64,000 nt of DNA from Petrolisthes cinctipes (lineage: Eukaryota > Arthropoda > Malacostraca > Decapoda > Porcellanidae): contig JAWQEG010000369.1 of the NCBI GenBank assembly GCA_033782935.1, forward strand, positions 1,059,501 through 1,123,500. Reading direction: 5' to 3'. The notes beneath the pieces were generated by a model. That model worked only from the letters and a program-made list of their open reading frames with translations, was not told the origin of the DNA and did not search any database. Of this stretch, positions 12,702-23,481 are shown one piece after another. Each line of letters starts with the position of its first letter. The first letter of the stretch is position 1. The translations under genes and the position numbers were made by a program.

Positions 12702-14456
12702 AAATATCGAATTTTCGGGTGTTTTGATCCTGAATTTGAGATATAAACGGGTACTGAAGATGCATGCACATATCGACTTTTGTGAACCTAAAAGATCGAT
12801 TTTCAGTATGTTTTGAGCATGTATTTTGAAAATACTCTAACACGGAGTAGGCATGTACAGATCGCTTCTGGGACCCCTAAATATCGAATTTTCGAGTGTT
12901 TTGGGACTGAATTTGAGATATCGACTTTTTGGCACCTAAAAGATCGATTTTTAGCATGTTTTTAGACTATATTTTGAAACCATTCTAGCCCTGTACAGAT
13001 TGCTTCTGGGACCCAAAAATATCGAATTTTCGGGTGTTTTGAGCCTGAATTTGAGATATAAACGGGTACAGAAGATACATGCACATATTGACTTTGGGCA
13101 CCAAAAATATCGATTTTCAGCATGTTTTGGGCCTGAATTTTGAAAATACTCTAACACGGAGTAGGCATGTACAGATCGCTTCTGGGACCCCAAAATATCG
13201 AATTTTCGGGTGTTTAGGGCCAGAATTTGAGATATAAACGGGTACAGAAGATGCATGCACATATCGACTTTTGGGCACCTAAAAGATCGATTTTCAGTAT
13301 GTTTTTGGCCTGTATTTTGAAAATACTCTAACACGGAGTAGGCATGTACAGATACCTTCTGGGACCTCTAAATATCGAATTTTCGGGTGTTTTGGGACTG
13401 AATTTGATATATCGATTTTTTGGCACCTAAAATGTCGATTTTTAGCATGTTTTTAGCCTATATTTTGAAAATATTCTAGCACTGTGTAGGCATGTACAGA
13501 TTGCTTCTGGGACCCCAAAATATTGAATTTTTGGGTGTTTTGAGCCTGAATTTGAGATATAAACGGGTACAGAAGATACATGCACATATTGACTTTGGGC
13601 ACCAAAAATATCGATTTTCAGCATGTTTTGGGCCTGAATTATGAAAATACTCTAACACGGAGTAGGCATGTACAGATCGCTTCTGGGACCCCAAAATATC
13701 GAATTTCCGGGTGTTTAGGGCCAGAATTTGAGATATAAACGGGTACAGAAGATGCATGCACATATCGACTTTTGGGCACCTAAAAGATCGATTTTCAGTA
13801 TGTTTTTGGCCTGTATTTTGAAAATACTCTAACACGGAGTAGGCATGTACAGATACCTTCTGGGACCTCTAAATATCGAATTTTCGGGTGTTTTGTGACT
13901 GAATTTGAGATATCGATTTTTTGGCACCTAAAATGTCGATTTTTAGCATGTTTTTTAGCCTATATTTTGAAAATATTCTAGCACTGTGTAGGCATGTACA
14001 GATTGCATCTGGGACCCCAAAATATTGAATTTTCGGGTGTTTTGAGCCTGAATTTGAGATATAAACGGGTATTGAAGATGCATGCACATATCGACTTTTG
14101 TGCACCTAAAAGATCGATTTTCAGTATGTTTTGAGCATGTATTTTGAAAATACTCTAACACTGAGTAGGCATGTACAGATCGCTTCTGGGACCCCTAAAT
14201 ATCGAATTTTCGGGTGTTTTGGGACTGAATTTGAGATATCGACTTTTTGGCACCTAAAAGATCGATTTTTAGCATGTTTTTAGCCTATGTTTTGAAAATA
14301 TTCTAGCACTGAGTAGGCATGTACAGATTGCTTCTGGGACCGCAAAATATTGAATTTTCGGGTGTTTTGAGCCTGAATTTGAGATATAAACGGGTACTGA
14401 AGATGCATGCACATATCGACTTTTGTGCACCTAAAAGATCGATTTTCAGTATGTTT
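12702..14456 (+). repeat. Segmental tandem duplication (1,820-bp offset), copy B
   Basis: Second copy of 10,882-12,636. At its upstream edge an S2-like start (CCCCTAAATATCG) runs into an L3 body, where copy A has CCCCAAAATATCG. At its downstream edge L3 switches to L1 (GTTTTTGGCCTG). Both edges are therefore hybrid monomers, as expected of unequal exchange. Confidence 0.8.
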
Positions 14457-14493
14457 TTGGCCTGTATTTTGAAAATACTCTAACACGGAGTAG

Positions 14494-15810
14494 GCATGTA
14501 CAGATACCTTCTGGGACCTCTAAATATCGAATTTTCGGGTGTTTTGGGACTGAATTTGAGATATCGATTTTTTGGCACCTAAAATGTCGATTTTTAGCAT
14601 GTTTTTAGCCTATATTTAGAAAATATTCTAGCACTGTGTAGGCATGTACAGATTGCTTCTGGGACCCCAAAATATTGAATTTTCGGGTGTTTTGAGCCTG
14701 AATTTGAGATATAAACGGGTACAGAAGATACATGCACATATTGACTTTGGGCATCTAAAAGATCGATTTTCAGCATGTTTTGGGCCTGTATTTTGAAAAT
14801 ACTCTAACACGGAGTAGGCATGTACAGATCGCTTCTGGGACCCCTAAATATCGAATTTTCGGGTGTTTTGGGACTGAATTTGAGATATCGACTTTTTGGC
14901 ACCTAAAAGATCGATTTTTAGCATGTTTTTAGACTATATTTTGAAAATATTCTAGCCCTGTACAGATTGCTTCTGGGACCCCAAAATATTGAATTTTTGG
15001 GTGTTTTGAGCCTGAATTTGAGATATAAACGGGTACAGAAGATACATGCACATATTTACTTTGGGCACCAAAAATATCGATTTTCAGCATGTTTTGGGCC
15101 TGAATTTTGAAAATACTCTAACACGGAGTAGGCATGTACAGATCGCTTCTGGGACCCCAAAATATCGAATTTTCGGGTGTTTAGGGCCAGAATTTGAGAT
15201 ATAAACGGGTACAGAAGATGCATGCACATATCGACTTTTGGGCACCTAAAAGATCGATTTTCAGTATATTTTTGGCCTGTATTTTTGAAAATACTCTAAC
15301 ACGGAGTAGGCATGTACAGATACCTTCTGGGATCTCTAAATATCGAATTTTCGGGTGTTTTGGGACTGAATTTGAGATATCGATTTTTTGGCACCTAAAA
15401 TGTCGATTTTTAGCATGTTTTTAGCCTATATTTTGAAAATATTCTAGCACTGTGTAGGCATGTACAGATTGCTTCTGGGACCCCAAAATATTGAATTTTC
15501 GGGTGTTTTGAGCCTGAATTTGAGATATAAACGGGTACAGAAGATACATGCACATATTGACTTTGGGCATCTAAAATATCGATTTTCAGCATGTTTTGGG
15601 CCTGTATTTTGAAAATACTCTAACACTGAGTAGGCATGTACAGATTGCTTCTGGGACCCCTAAATATCGAATTTTCGGGTGTTTTGAGCCTGAATTTGAG
15701 ATATAAACGGGTACTGAAGATGCATGCACATATCGACTTTTGTGCACCTAAAAGATCGATTTTCAGTATGTTTTGAGCATGTATTTTGAAAATACTCTAA
15801 CACGGAGTAG
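14494..15810 (+). repeat. Array block 3: canonical trimers
   Basis: Unit starts: 14494 S1-L2a; 14818 S2-del-L2b-L1; 15310 S1-L2a-L3. The L1 at 15132 is 178 bp because of an extra T in GTATTTTTGAAAAT, which also appears in the L1 at 16135. The L3 at 15634 begins with an S2-like CCCCTAAATATCG, a short conversion-like patch. Confidence 0.8.
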
Positions 15811-18800
15811 GCATGTACAGATCGCTTCTGGGACCCCTAAATATCGAATTTTCGGGTGTTTTGGGACTGAATTTGAGATATCGACTTTTTGGCACCTAAA
15901 AGATCGATTTTTAACATGTTTTTATCCTATATTTTGAAAATATTCTAGCACTGAGTAGGCATGTACAGATTGCTTCTGGGACATCAAAATATTGAATTTT
16001 CGGGTGTTTTGAGCCTGAATTTGAGATATAAACGGGTACAGAAGATACATGCACATATTGACTTTGGGCACCAAAAATATCGATTTTCAGCATGTTTTGG
16101 GCCTGAATTTTGAAAATACTCTAACACGGAGTAGGCATGTACAGATCGCTTCTGGGACCCCAAAATATCGAATTTTCGGGTGTTTAGGGCCAGAATTTGA
16201 GATATAAACGGGTACAGAAGATGCATGCACATATCGACTTTTGGGCACCTAAAAGATCGATTTTCAGTATGTTTTTGGCCTGTATTTTTGAAAATACTCT
16301 AACACGGAGTAGGCATGTACAGATACCTTCTGGGACCTCTAAATATCGAATTTTCGGGTGTTTTGGGACTGAATTTGAGATATCGATTTTTTGGCACCTA
16401 AAATGTCGATTTTTAGCATGTTTTTAGCCTATATTTTGAAAATATTCTAGCACTGTGTAGGCATGTACAGATTGCTTCTGGGACCCCAAAATATTGAATT
16501 TTCGGGTGTTTTGAGCCTGAATTTGAGATATAAACGGGTACAGAAGATACATGCACATATTGACTTTGGGCATCTAAAATATCGATTTTCAGTATGTTTT
16601 GAGCGTGTATTTTGAAAATACTCTAACACGGAGTAGGCATGTACAGATCGCTTCTGGGACCCCTAAATATCGAATTTTCGGGTGTTTTGGGACTGAATTT
16701 GAGATATCGACTTTTTGGCACCTAAAAGATCGATTTTTAGCATGTTTTTAGCCTATATTTTGAAAATACTCTAACACGGAGTAGGCATGTACAGATACCT
16801 TCTGGGACCTCTAATTATCGAATTTTCGGGTGTTTTGGGACTGAATTTGATATATCGATTTTTTGGCACCTAAAATGTCGATTTTTAGCATGTTTTAGCC
16901 TATTTTTTGAAAATATTCTAGCACTGTGTAGGCATGTACAGATTGCTTCTGGGACCCCAAAATATTGAATTTTAGGGTGTTTTGAGCCTGAATTTGAGAT
17001 ATAAACGGGTACAGAAGATACATGCACATATTGACTTTGGGCATCTAAAATATCGATTTTCAGCATGTTTTGGGCCTGTATTTTGAAAATACTCTAACAC
17101 TGAGTAAGCATGTACAGATTGCTTCTGGGACCCCAAAATATTGAATTTTCGGGTGTTTTGAGCCTGAATTTGAGATATAAACGGGTACTGAAGATGCATG
17201 CACATATCGACTTTTGTGCACCTAAAAGATCGATTTTCAGTATGTTTTGAGCATGTATTTTGAAAATACTCTAACACGGAGTAGGCATGTACAGATCGCT
17301 TCTGGGACGCCTAAATATCGAATTTTCGGGTGTTTTGGGACTGAATTTGAGATATCGACTCTTTGGCAGCTAGAAGATCGATTTTTAGCATGTTTTTAAC
17401 CTATATTTTGAAAATTTTCTAGCACTGAGTAGGCATGTACAGATTGCTTCTGGAACCCCAAAATATTGAATTTTCGGGTGTTTTGAGCCTGAATTTGAGA
17501 TATAAACGGGTACAGAAGATACATGCACATATTGACTTTGGGCATCTAAAATATCGATTTTCAGCATGTTTTGGGCCTGTATTTTGAAAATACTCTAACA
17601 CTGAGTAAGCATGTACAGATCGCTTCTGGGACCCCAAAATATCGAATTTTCGGGTGTTTTGAGCCTGAATTTGAGATATAAACGGGTACTGAAGATGCAT
17701 GCACATATCGACTTTTGTGCACCTAAAAGATCGATTTTCAGTATGTTTTGAGCATGTATTTTGAAAATACTCTAACACGGAGTAGGCATGTACAGATCGC
17801 TTCTGGGACCCCTAAATATCGAATTTTCGGGTGTTTTGGGACTGAATTTGAGATATCGACTTTTTGGCACCTAAAAGATCGATTTTTAGCATGTTTTTAG
17901 CATATATTTTGAAAATATTCTAGCCCTGTACAGATTGCTTCTGGGACCCCAAAATATCGAATTTTCGGGTGTTTTGAGCCTGAATTTGAGATATAAACGG
18001 GTACAGAAGATACATGCACATATTGACTTTGGGCACCAAAAATATCGATTTTCAGCATGTTTAGGGCCTGAATTTTGAAAATACTCTAACACGGAGTAGG
18101 CATGTACAGATCGCTTCTGGGACCCCAAAATATCGAATTTTCGGGTGTTTTGAGCCTGAATTTGAGATATAAACGGGTACTGAAGATGCATGCACATATC
18201 GACTTTTGTGCACCTAAAAGATCGATTTTCAGTATGTTTTGAGCATGTATTTTGAAAATACTCTAACACGGAGTAGGCATGTACAGATCGCTTCTGGGAC
18301 CCCTAAATATCGAATTTTCGGGTGTTTTGGGACTGAATTTGAGATATCGACTTTTTGGCACCTAAAAGATCGATTTTTAGCATGTTTTTAACCTATATTT
18401 TGAAAATATTCTAGCCCTGTACAGATTGCTTCTGGGACCCCAAAATATTGAATTTTTGGGTGTTTTGAGCCTGAATTTGAGATATAAACGGGTACAGAAG
18501 ATACATGCACATATTGATTTGGGCACCAAAAATATCGATTTTCAGCATGTTTTGGACCTGAATTTTGAAAATACTCTAACACGGAGTAGGCATGTACAGA
18601 TCGCTTCTGGGACCCCAAAATATCGAATTTTCGGGTGTTTAGGGCCAGAATTTGAGATATAAACGGATACAGAAGATGCATGCACATATCGACTTTTGGG
18701 CACCTAAAAGATCGATTTTCAGTATGTTTTTGGCCTGTATTTTGAAAATACTCTAACACGGAGTAGGCATGTACAGATACCTTCTGGGATCTCTAAATAT

Positions 18801-19267
18801 CGAATTTTCTGGTGTTTTGGGACTGAATTTGAGATATCGATTTTTTGGTACGTAAAATGTCGATTTTTAGCATGTTTTTAGCCTATATTTTGAAAATTTT
18901 CTAGCACTGTGTAGGCATGTACAGATTGCTTCTGGGACCCCAAAATATTGAATTTTCGGGTGTTTTGAGCCTGAATTTGAGATATAAACGGGTACAGAAG
19001 ATACATGCACATATTGACTTTGGGCATCTAAAATATCGATTTTCAGCATGTTTTGGGCCTGTATTTTGAAAATACTCTAACACTGAGTAGGCATGTACAG
19101 ATTGCTTCTGGGACCCAAAAATATTGAATTTTCGGGTGTTTTGAGCCTGAATTTGAGATATAAACGGGTACTGAAGATGCATGCACATATCGACTTTTGT
19201 GCACCTAAAAGATCGATTTTCAGTATGTTTTGAGCATGTATTTTGAAAATACTCTAACACGGAGTAG
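15811..19267 (+). repeat. Large segmental repeat (~3.5 kb), copy A
   Basis: Unit starts: 15811 S2-L2b-L1; 16313 S1-L2a/L3 hybrid; 16637 S2; 16785 S1-L2a-L3; 17285 S2-L2a-L3; 17786 S2-del-L2b-L3; 18277 S2-del-L2b-L1; 18767 S1-L2a-L3. It matches 19,445-23,078. Shared private variants include GGGACATCAAAAT, TTTTTAACATG with TTTTTATCC, CTAATTATCG, AATTTTAGGGTG, CTAGAAGATCG and TTTTTAGCATATATT. The offset is about 3,633-3,634 before 16,590, then 3,810-3,811. Confidence 0.85.
16461..16636 (+). repeat. Hybrid L2a/L3 monomer (one-monomer deletion)
   Basis: This 176-bp monomer starts as L2a (GGGCATCTAAAATATCG) and ends as L3 (CAGTATGTTTTGAGCGTG). The paralogous place in the sister segment has full L2a (20094) and L3 (20270) in succession. 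The 177-bp shift in offset here equals one monomer. Confidence 0.85.
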
Positions 19268-19444
19268 GCATGTACAGATCGCTTCTGGTACCCCAAAATA
19301 TTGAATTTTCGGGTGTTTTGAGCCTGAATTTGAGATATAAACGGGTACTGAAGATACATGCACATATCGACTTTTGTGCACCTAAAAGATCGATTTTCAG
19401 TATGTTTTGAGCATGTATTTTGAAAATACTCTAACACGGAGTAG
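19268..19444 (+). repeat. Extra L3 monomer (tandem L3-L3)
   Basis: The L3 at 19091 is followed by a second L3 at 19268 (marked GGTACCCCAAAATATTG and GGTACTGAAGATACATG). The corresponding place near 23,079 goes straight to S2. This is a one-monomer gain between the two segmental copies. Confidence 0.85.
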
Positions 19445-22400
19445 GCATGCACAGATCGCTTCTGGGACCCCTAAATATCGAATTTTCGGGTGTTTTGGGA
19501 CTGAATTTGAGATATCGACTTTTTGGCACCTAAAAGATCGATTTTTAACATGTTTTTATCCTATATTTTGAAAATATTCTAGCACTGAGTAGGCATGTAC
19601 AGATTCCTTCTGGGACATCAAAATATTGAATTTTCGGGTGTTTTGAGCCTGAATTTGAGATATAAACGGGTACAGAAGATACATGCACATATTGACTTTG
19701 GGCACCAAAAATATCGATTTTCAGCATGTTTTGGGCCTGAATTTTGAAAATACTCTAACACGGAGTAGGCATGTACAGATCGCTTCTGGGACCCCAAAAT
19801 ATCGAATTTTCGGGTGTTTAGGGCCAGAATTTGAGATATAAACGGGTACAGAAGATGCATGCACATATCGACTTTTGGGCACCTAAAAGATCGATTTTCA
19901 GTATGTTTTTGGCCTGTATTTTGAAAATACTCTAACACGGAGTAGGCATGTACAGATACCTTCTGGGACCTCTAAATATCGAATTTTCGGGTGTTTTGGG
20001 ACTGAATTTGAGATATCGATTTTTTGGCACCTAAAATGTCGATTTTTAGCATGTTTTTAGCCTATATTTTGAAAATATTCTAGCACTGTGTAGGCATGTA
20101 CAGATTGCTTCTGGGACCCCAAAATATTGAATTTTCGGGTGTTTTGAGCCTGAATTTGAGATATAAACGGGTACAGAAGATACATGCACATATTGACTTT
20201 GGGCATCTAAAATATCGATTTTCAGCATGTTTTGGGCCTGTATTTTGAAAATACTCTAACACTGAGTAGGCATGTACAGATTGCTTCTGGGACCCCAAAA
20301 TATTGAATTTTCGGGTGTTTTGAGCCTGAATTTGAGATATAAACGGGTACTGAAGATGCATGCACATATCGACTTTTGGGCACCTAAAAGATCGATTTTC
20401 AGTATGTTTTGAGCATGTATTTTGAAAATACTCTAACACGGAGTAGGCATGTACAGATCGCTTCTGGGACCCCTAAATATCGAATTTTCGGGTGTTTTGG
20501 GACTGAATTTGAGATATCGACTTTTTGGCACCTAAAAGATCGATTTTTAGCATGTTTTTAGCCTATATTTTGAAAATACTCTAACACGGAGTAGGCATGT
20601 ACAGATACCTTCTGGGACCTCTAATTATCGAATTTTCGGGTGTTTTGGGACTGAATTTGATATATCGATTTTTTGGCACCTAAAATGTCGATTTTTAGCA
20701 TGTTTTAGCCTATTTTTTGAAAATATTCTAGCACTGTGTAGGCATGTACAGATTGCTTCTGGGACCCCAAAATATTGAATTTTAGGGTGTTTTGAGCCTG
20801 AATTTGAGATATAAACGGGTACAGAAGATACATGCACATATTGACTTTGGGCATCTAAAATATCGATTTTCAGCATGTTTTGGGCCTGTATTTTGAAAAT
20901 ACTCTAACACTGAGTAAGCATGTACAGATTGCTTCTGGGACCCCAAAATATTGAATTTTCGGGTGTTTTGAGCCTGAATTTGAGATATAAACGGGTACTG
21001 AAGATGCATGCACATATCGACTTTTGTGCACCTAAAAGATCGATTTTCAGTATGTTTTGAGCATGTATTTTGAAAATACTCGAACACGGAGTAGGCATGT
21101 ACAGATCGCTTCTGGGACCCCTAAATATCGAATTTTCGGGTGTTTTGGGACTGAATTTGAGATATCGACTCTTTGGCACCTAGAAGATCGATTTTTAGCA
21201 TGTTTTTAACCTATATTTTGAAAATTTTCTAGCACTGAGTAGGCATGTACAGATTGCTTCTGGAACCCCAAAATATTGAATTTTCGGGTGTTTTGAGCCT
21301 GAATTTGAGATATAAACGGGTACAGAAGATACATGCACATATTGACTTTGGGCATCTAAAATATCGATTTTCAGCATGTTTTGGGCCTGTATTTTAAAAA
21401 TACTCTAACACTGAGTAAGCATGTACAGATCGCTTCTGGGACCCCAAAATATAGAATTTTCGGGTGTTTTGAGCCTGAATTTGAGATATAAACGGGTACT
21501 GAAGATGCATGCACATATCGACTTTTGTGCACCTAAAAGATCGATTTTCAGTATGTTTTGAGCATGTATTTTGAAAATACTCTAACACGGAGTAGGCATG
21601 TACAGATCGCTTCTGGGACCCCTAAATATCGAATTTTCGGGTGTTTTGGGACTGAATTTGAGATATCGACTTTTTGGCACCTAAAAGATCGATTTTTAGC
21701 ATGTTTTTAGCATATATTTTGAAAATATTCTAGCCCTGTACAGATTGCTTCTGGGACCCCAAAATATCGAATTTTCGGGTGTTTTGAGCCTGAATTTGAG
21801 ATATAAACGGGTACAGAAGATACATGCACATATTGACTTTGGGCACCAAAAATATCGATTTTCAGCATGTTTTGGGCCTGAATTTTGAAAATACTCTAAC
21901 ACGGAGTAGGCATGTACAGATCGCTTCTGGGACCCCAAAATATCGAATTTTCGGGTGTTTTGAGCCTGAATTTGAGATATAAACGGGTACTGAAGATGCA
22001 TGCACATATCGACTTTTGTGCACCTAAAAGATCGATTTTCAGTATGTTTTGAGCATGTATTTTGAAAATACTCTAACACGGAGTAGGCATGTACAGATCG
22101 CTTCTGGGACCCCTAAATATCGAATTTTCGGGTGTTTTGGGACTGAATTTGAGATATCGACTTTTTGGCACCTAAAAGATCGATTTTTAGCATGTTTTTA
22201 GCCTATATTTTGAAAATATTCTAGCCCTGTACAGATTGCTTCTGGGACCCCAAAATATTGAATTTTTGGGTGTTTTGAGCCTGAATTTGAGATATAAACG
22301 GGTACAGAAGATACATGCACATATTGACTTTGGGCACCAAAAATATCGATTTTCAGCATGTTTTGGACCTGAATTTTGAAAATACTCTAACACGGAGTAG

Positions 22401-22577
22401 GCATGTACAGATCGCTTCTGGGACCCCAAAATATCGAATTTTCGGGTGTTTAGGGCCAGAATTTGAGATATAAACGGGTACAGAAGATGCATGCACATAT
22501 CGACTTTTGGGCACCTAAAAGATCGATTTTCAGTATGTTTTTGGCCTGTATTTCGAAAATACTCTAACACGGAGTAG

Positions 22578-22725
22578 GCATGTACAGATACCTTCTGGGA
22601 CCTCTAAATATCGAATTTTCGGGTGTTTTGGGACTGAATTTGAGATATCGATTTTTTGGCACCTAAAATGTCGATTTTTAGCATGTTTTTAGCCTATATT
22701 TTGAAAATTTTCTAGCACTGTGTAG
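22578..22725 (+). repeat. Monomer class S1 (148 bp), reference copy
   Basis: Short monomer. Diagnostic sites are GATACCTTCTGGGACCTCTA near the start, TTTTGGGACTGAATTTG, ATATCGATTTTTTGGCACC, AAAATGTCGATTTTTAGC and a terminal CTGTGTAG. It lacks the 29-bp block of long monomers. It usually follows L1. Regional variants are CTACAACTG near the end (40.7-53 kb), GTCGTTTTTTAGC (42-56 kb), and a T6 form GTTTTTTAGCC (149 bp) at 12,023, 13,843 and 26,906. This copy has GAAAATTTT in place of the usual GAAAATATT. Confidence 0.9.
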
Positions 22726-22901
22726 GCATGTACAGATTGCTTCTGGGACCCCAAAATATTGAATTTTCGGGTGTTTTGAGCCTGAATTTGAGATATAAAC
22801 GGGTACAGAAGATACATGCACATATTGACTTTGGGCATCTAAAATATCGATTTTCAGCATGTTTTGGGCCTGTATTTTGAAAATACTCTAACACTGAGTA
22901 G
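22726..22901 (+). repeat. Monomer class L2a (176 bp), reference copy
   Basis: Long monomer, middle of the trimer. Diagnostic sites are CCCCAAAATATTGAATTTTC, GTTTTGAGCCTG, GGGTACAGAAGATACATGC, ATATTGACTTTGGGCATCT, GCATGTTTTGGGCCTGTATT and ACACTGAGTAGG at the end. It is usually followed by L3. One base is missing in GACTTTGGG relative to L1 and L3, which explains 176 rather than 177 bp. A derived form with TGTATATTCAAAAATACTC (177 bp) occurs only between 43 and 57.4 kb. Confidence 0.9.
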
Positions 22902-23078
22902 GCATGTACAGATTGCTTCTGGGACCCAAAAATATTGAATTTTCGGGTGTTTTGAGCCTGAATTTGAGATATAAACGGGTACTGAAGATGCATGCACATA
23001 TCGACTTTTGTGCACCTAAAAGATCGATTTTCAGTATGTTTTGAGCATGTATTTTGAAAATACTCTAACACGGAGTAG
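22902..23078 (+). repeat. Monomer class L3 (177 bp), reference copy
   Basis: Long monomer. Diagnostic sites are CGGGTACTGAAGATGCATGC, ATATCGACTTTTGTGCACC, CAGTATGTTTTGAGCATG and ACACGGAGTAGG. It is usually followed by S2. A sub-variant with GGGTATTGAAG (called L3' here) is tied to the T6 form of S1 and to the L1/S1 hybrid monomer, at 12.2, 14.0, 27.1, 27.8, 29.5, 31.3, 33.0, 35.2 and 36.9 kb. Confidence 0.9.
23049..23063. other. 15-bp perfect dyad, long-monomer form
   Basis: GTATTTTGAAAATAC is a perfect inverted repeat with 7-bp arms around a central G. It is found in L1, L2a and L3 copies. L2b has one mismatch (GAATTTTGAAAATAC). Confidence 0.8.
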
Positions 23079-23226
23079 GCATGTACAGATCGCTTCTGGG
23101 ACCCCTAAATATCGAATTTTCGGGTGTTTTGGGACTGAATTTGAGATATCGACTTTTTGGCACCTAAAAGATCGATTTTTAGCATGTTTTTAGCCTATAT
23201 TTTGAAAATATTCTAGCACTGAGTAG
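23079..23226 (+). repeat. Monomer class S2 (148 bp), reference copy
   Basis: Short monomer. Diagnostic sites are GATCGCTTCTGGGACCCCTA, TTTTGGGACTGAATTTG, ATATCGACTTTTTGGCACC, AAAAGATCGATTTTTAGC and a terminal CTGAGTAG. It lacks the same 29-bp block as S1 and usually follows L3. Many copies carry a 10-bp deletion at the 3' end (138 bp, called S2-del below), in which CTGAGTAGGCATGTACAG becomes CTGTACAG. Confidence 0.9.
23207..23221. other. 15-bp perfect dyad, short-monomer form
   Basis: ATATTTTGAAAATAT occupies the position in S2 that corresponds to GTATTTTGAAAATAC in long monomers. Both outer bases differ (G...C becomes A...T), so the dyad is intact in both classes. Confidence 0.8.
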
Positions 23227-23402
23227 GCATGTACAGATTGCTTCTGGGACCCCAAAATAATGAATTTTCGGGTGTTTTGAGCCTGAATTTGAGATATAAA
23301 CGGGTACAGAAGATACATGCACATATTGACTTTGGGCACCAAAAATATCGATTTTCAGCATGTTTTGGGCCTGAATTTTGAAAATACTCTAACACGGAGT
23401 AG
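23227..23402 (+). repeat. Monomer class L2b (176 bp), reference copy
   Basis: Long monomer, middle of the trimer, sister of L2a. It shares GGGTACAGAAGATACATGC and ATATTGACTTTGGG with L2a, but has GGGCACCAAAAATATCG, GGGCCTGAATTTTG and ACACGGAGTAGG. It is usually followed by L1. A further derivative, L2c (177 bp; CCCCTTAATATTGA and TATCAAATTTT), occurs only between about 34.8 and 55.9 kb. Confidence 0.9.
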
Positions 23403-23464
23403 GCATGTACAGATCGCTTCTGGGACCCCAAAATATCGAATTTTCGGGTGTTTAGGGCCAGAAT

Positions 23465-23481
23465 TTGAGATATAAACGGGT
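23465..23481 (+). other. CENP-B-box-like motif (degenerate), example in L1
   Basis: TTGAGATATAAACGGGT aligned to the core CENP-B box pattern NTTCGNNNNANNCGGGN matches 7 of the 9 fixed bases. The two misses are G for T and A for C inside TTCG. The motif is present in essentially all long monomers and absent from short monomers, because the CGGG half lies in the 29-bp block. An imperfect match in AT-rich DNA may be chance, and CENP-B binding is not shown. Confidence 0.3.

Larger units (their letters stand above)
10205..14493 (+). repeat. Array block 2: contains a 1,820-bp tandem duplication
   Basis: Unit starts: 10205 S1-L2a-L3; 10706 S2-L3; 11031 S2-del-L2b-L1; 11522 S1-L2b-L1; 12023 S1(T6)-L3'; 12349 S2-L3; 12674 L3; 12851 S2-del-L2b-L1; 13342 S1-L2b-L1; 13843 S1(T6)-L3'; 14169 S2-L3/L1 hybrid. 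The order from 11031 to 12348 is repeated from 12851 to 14168. Confidence 0.85.
19445..23078 (+). repeat. Large segmental repeat (~3.6 kb), copy B
   Basis: Unit starts: 19445 S2-L2b-L1; 19946 S1-L2a-L3; 20447 S2; 20595 S1-L2a-L3; 21095 S2-L2a-L3; 21596 S2-del-L2b-L3; 22087 S2-del-L2b-L1; 22578 S1-L2a-L3. It has the same order as copy A except for the uncollapsed L2a-L3 at 20094-20446. Confidence 0.85.

Noticed and set aside
18901..19452. Longest minus-strand open frame (183 codons), and the many 60-127 codon frames repeated through the window on both strands
   Set aside because: They are translations of satellite monomers. Their starts and stops recur with the repeat period, they overlap one another in several frames, and indels break them freely. 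There is no recognisable domain and no non-repeat sequence in them.
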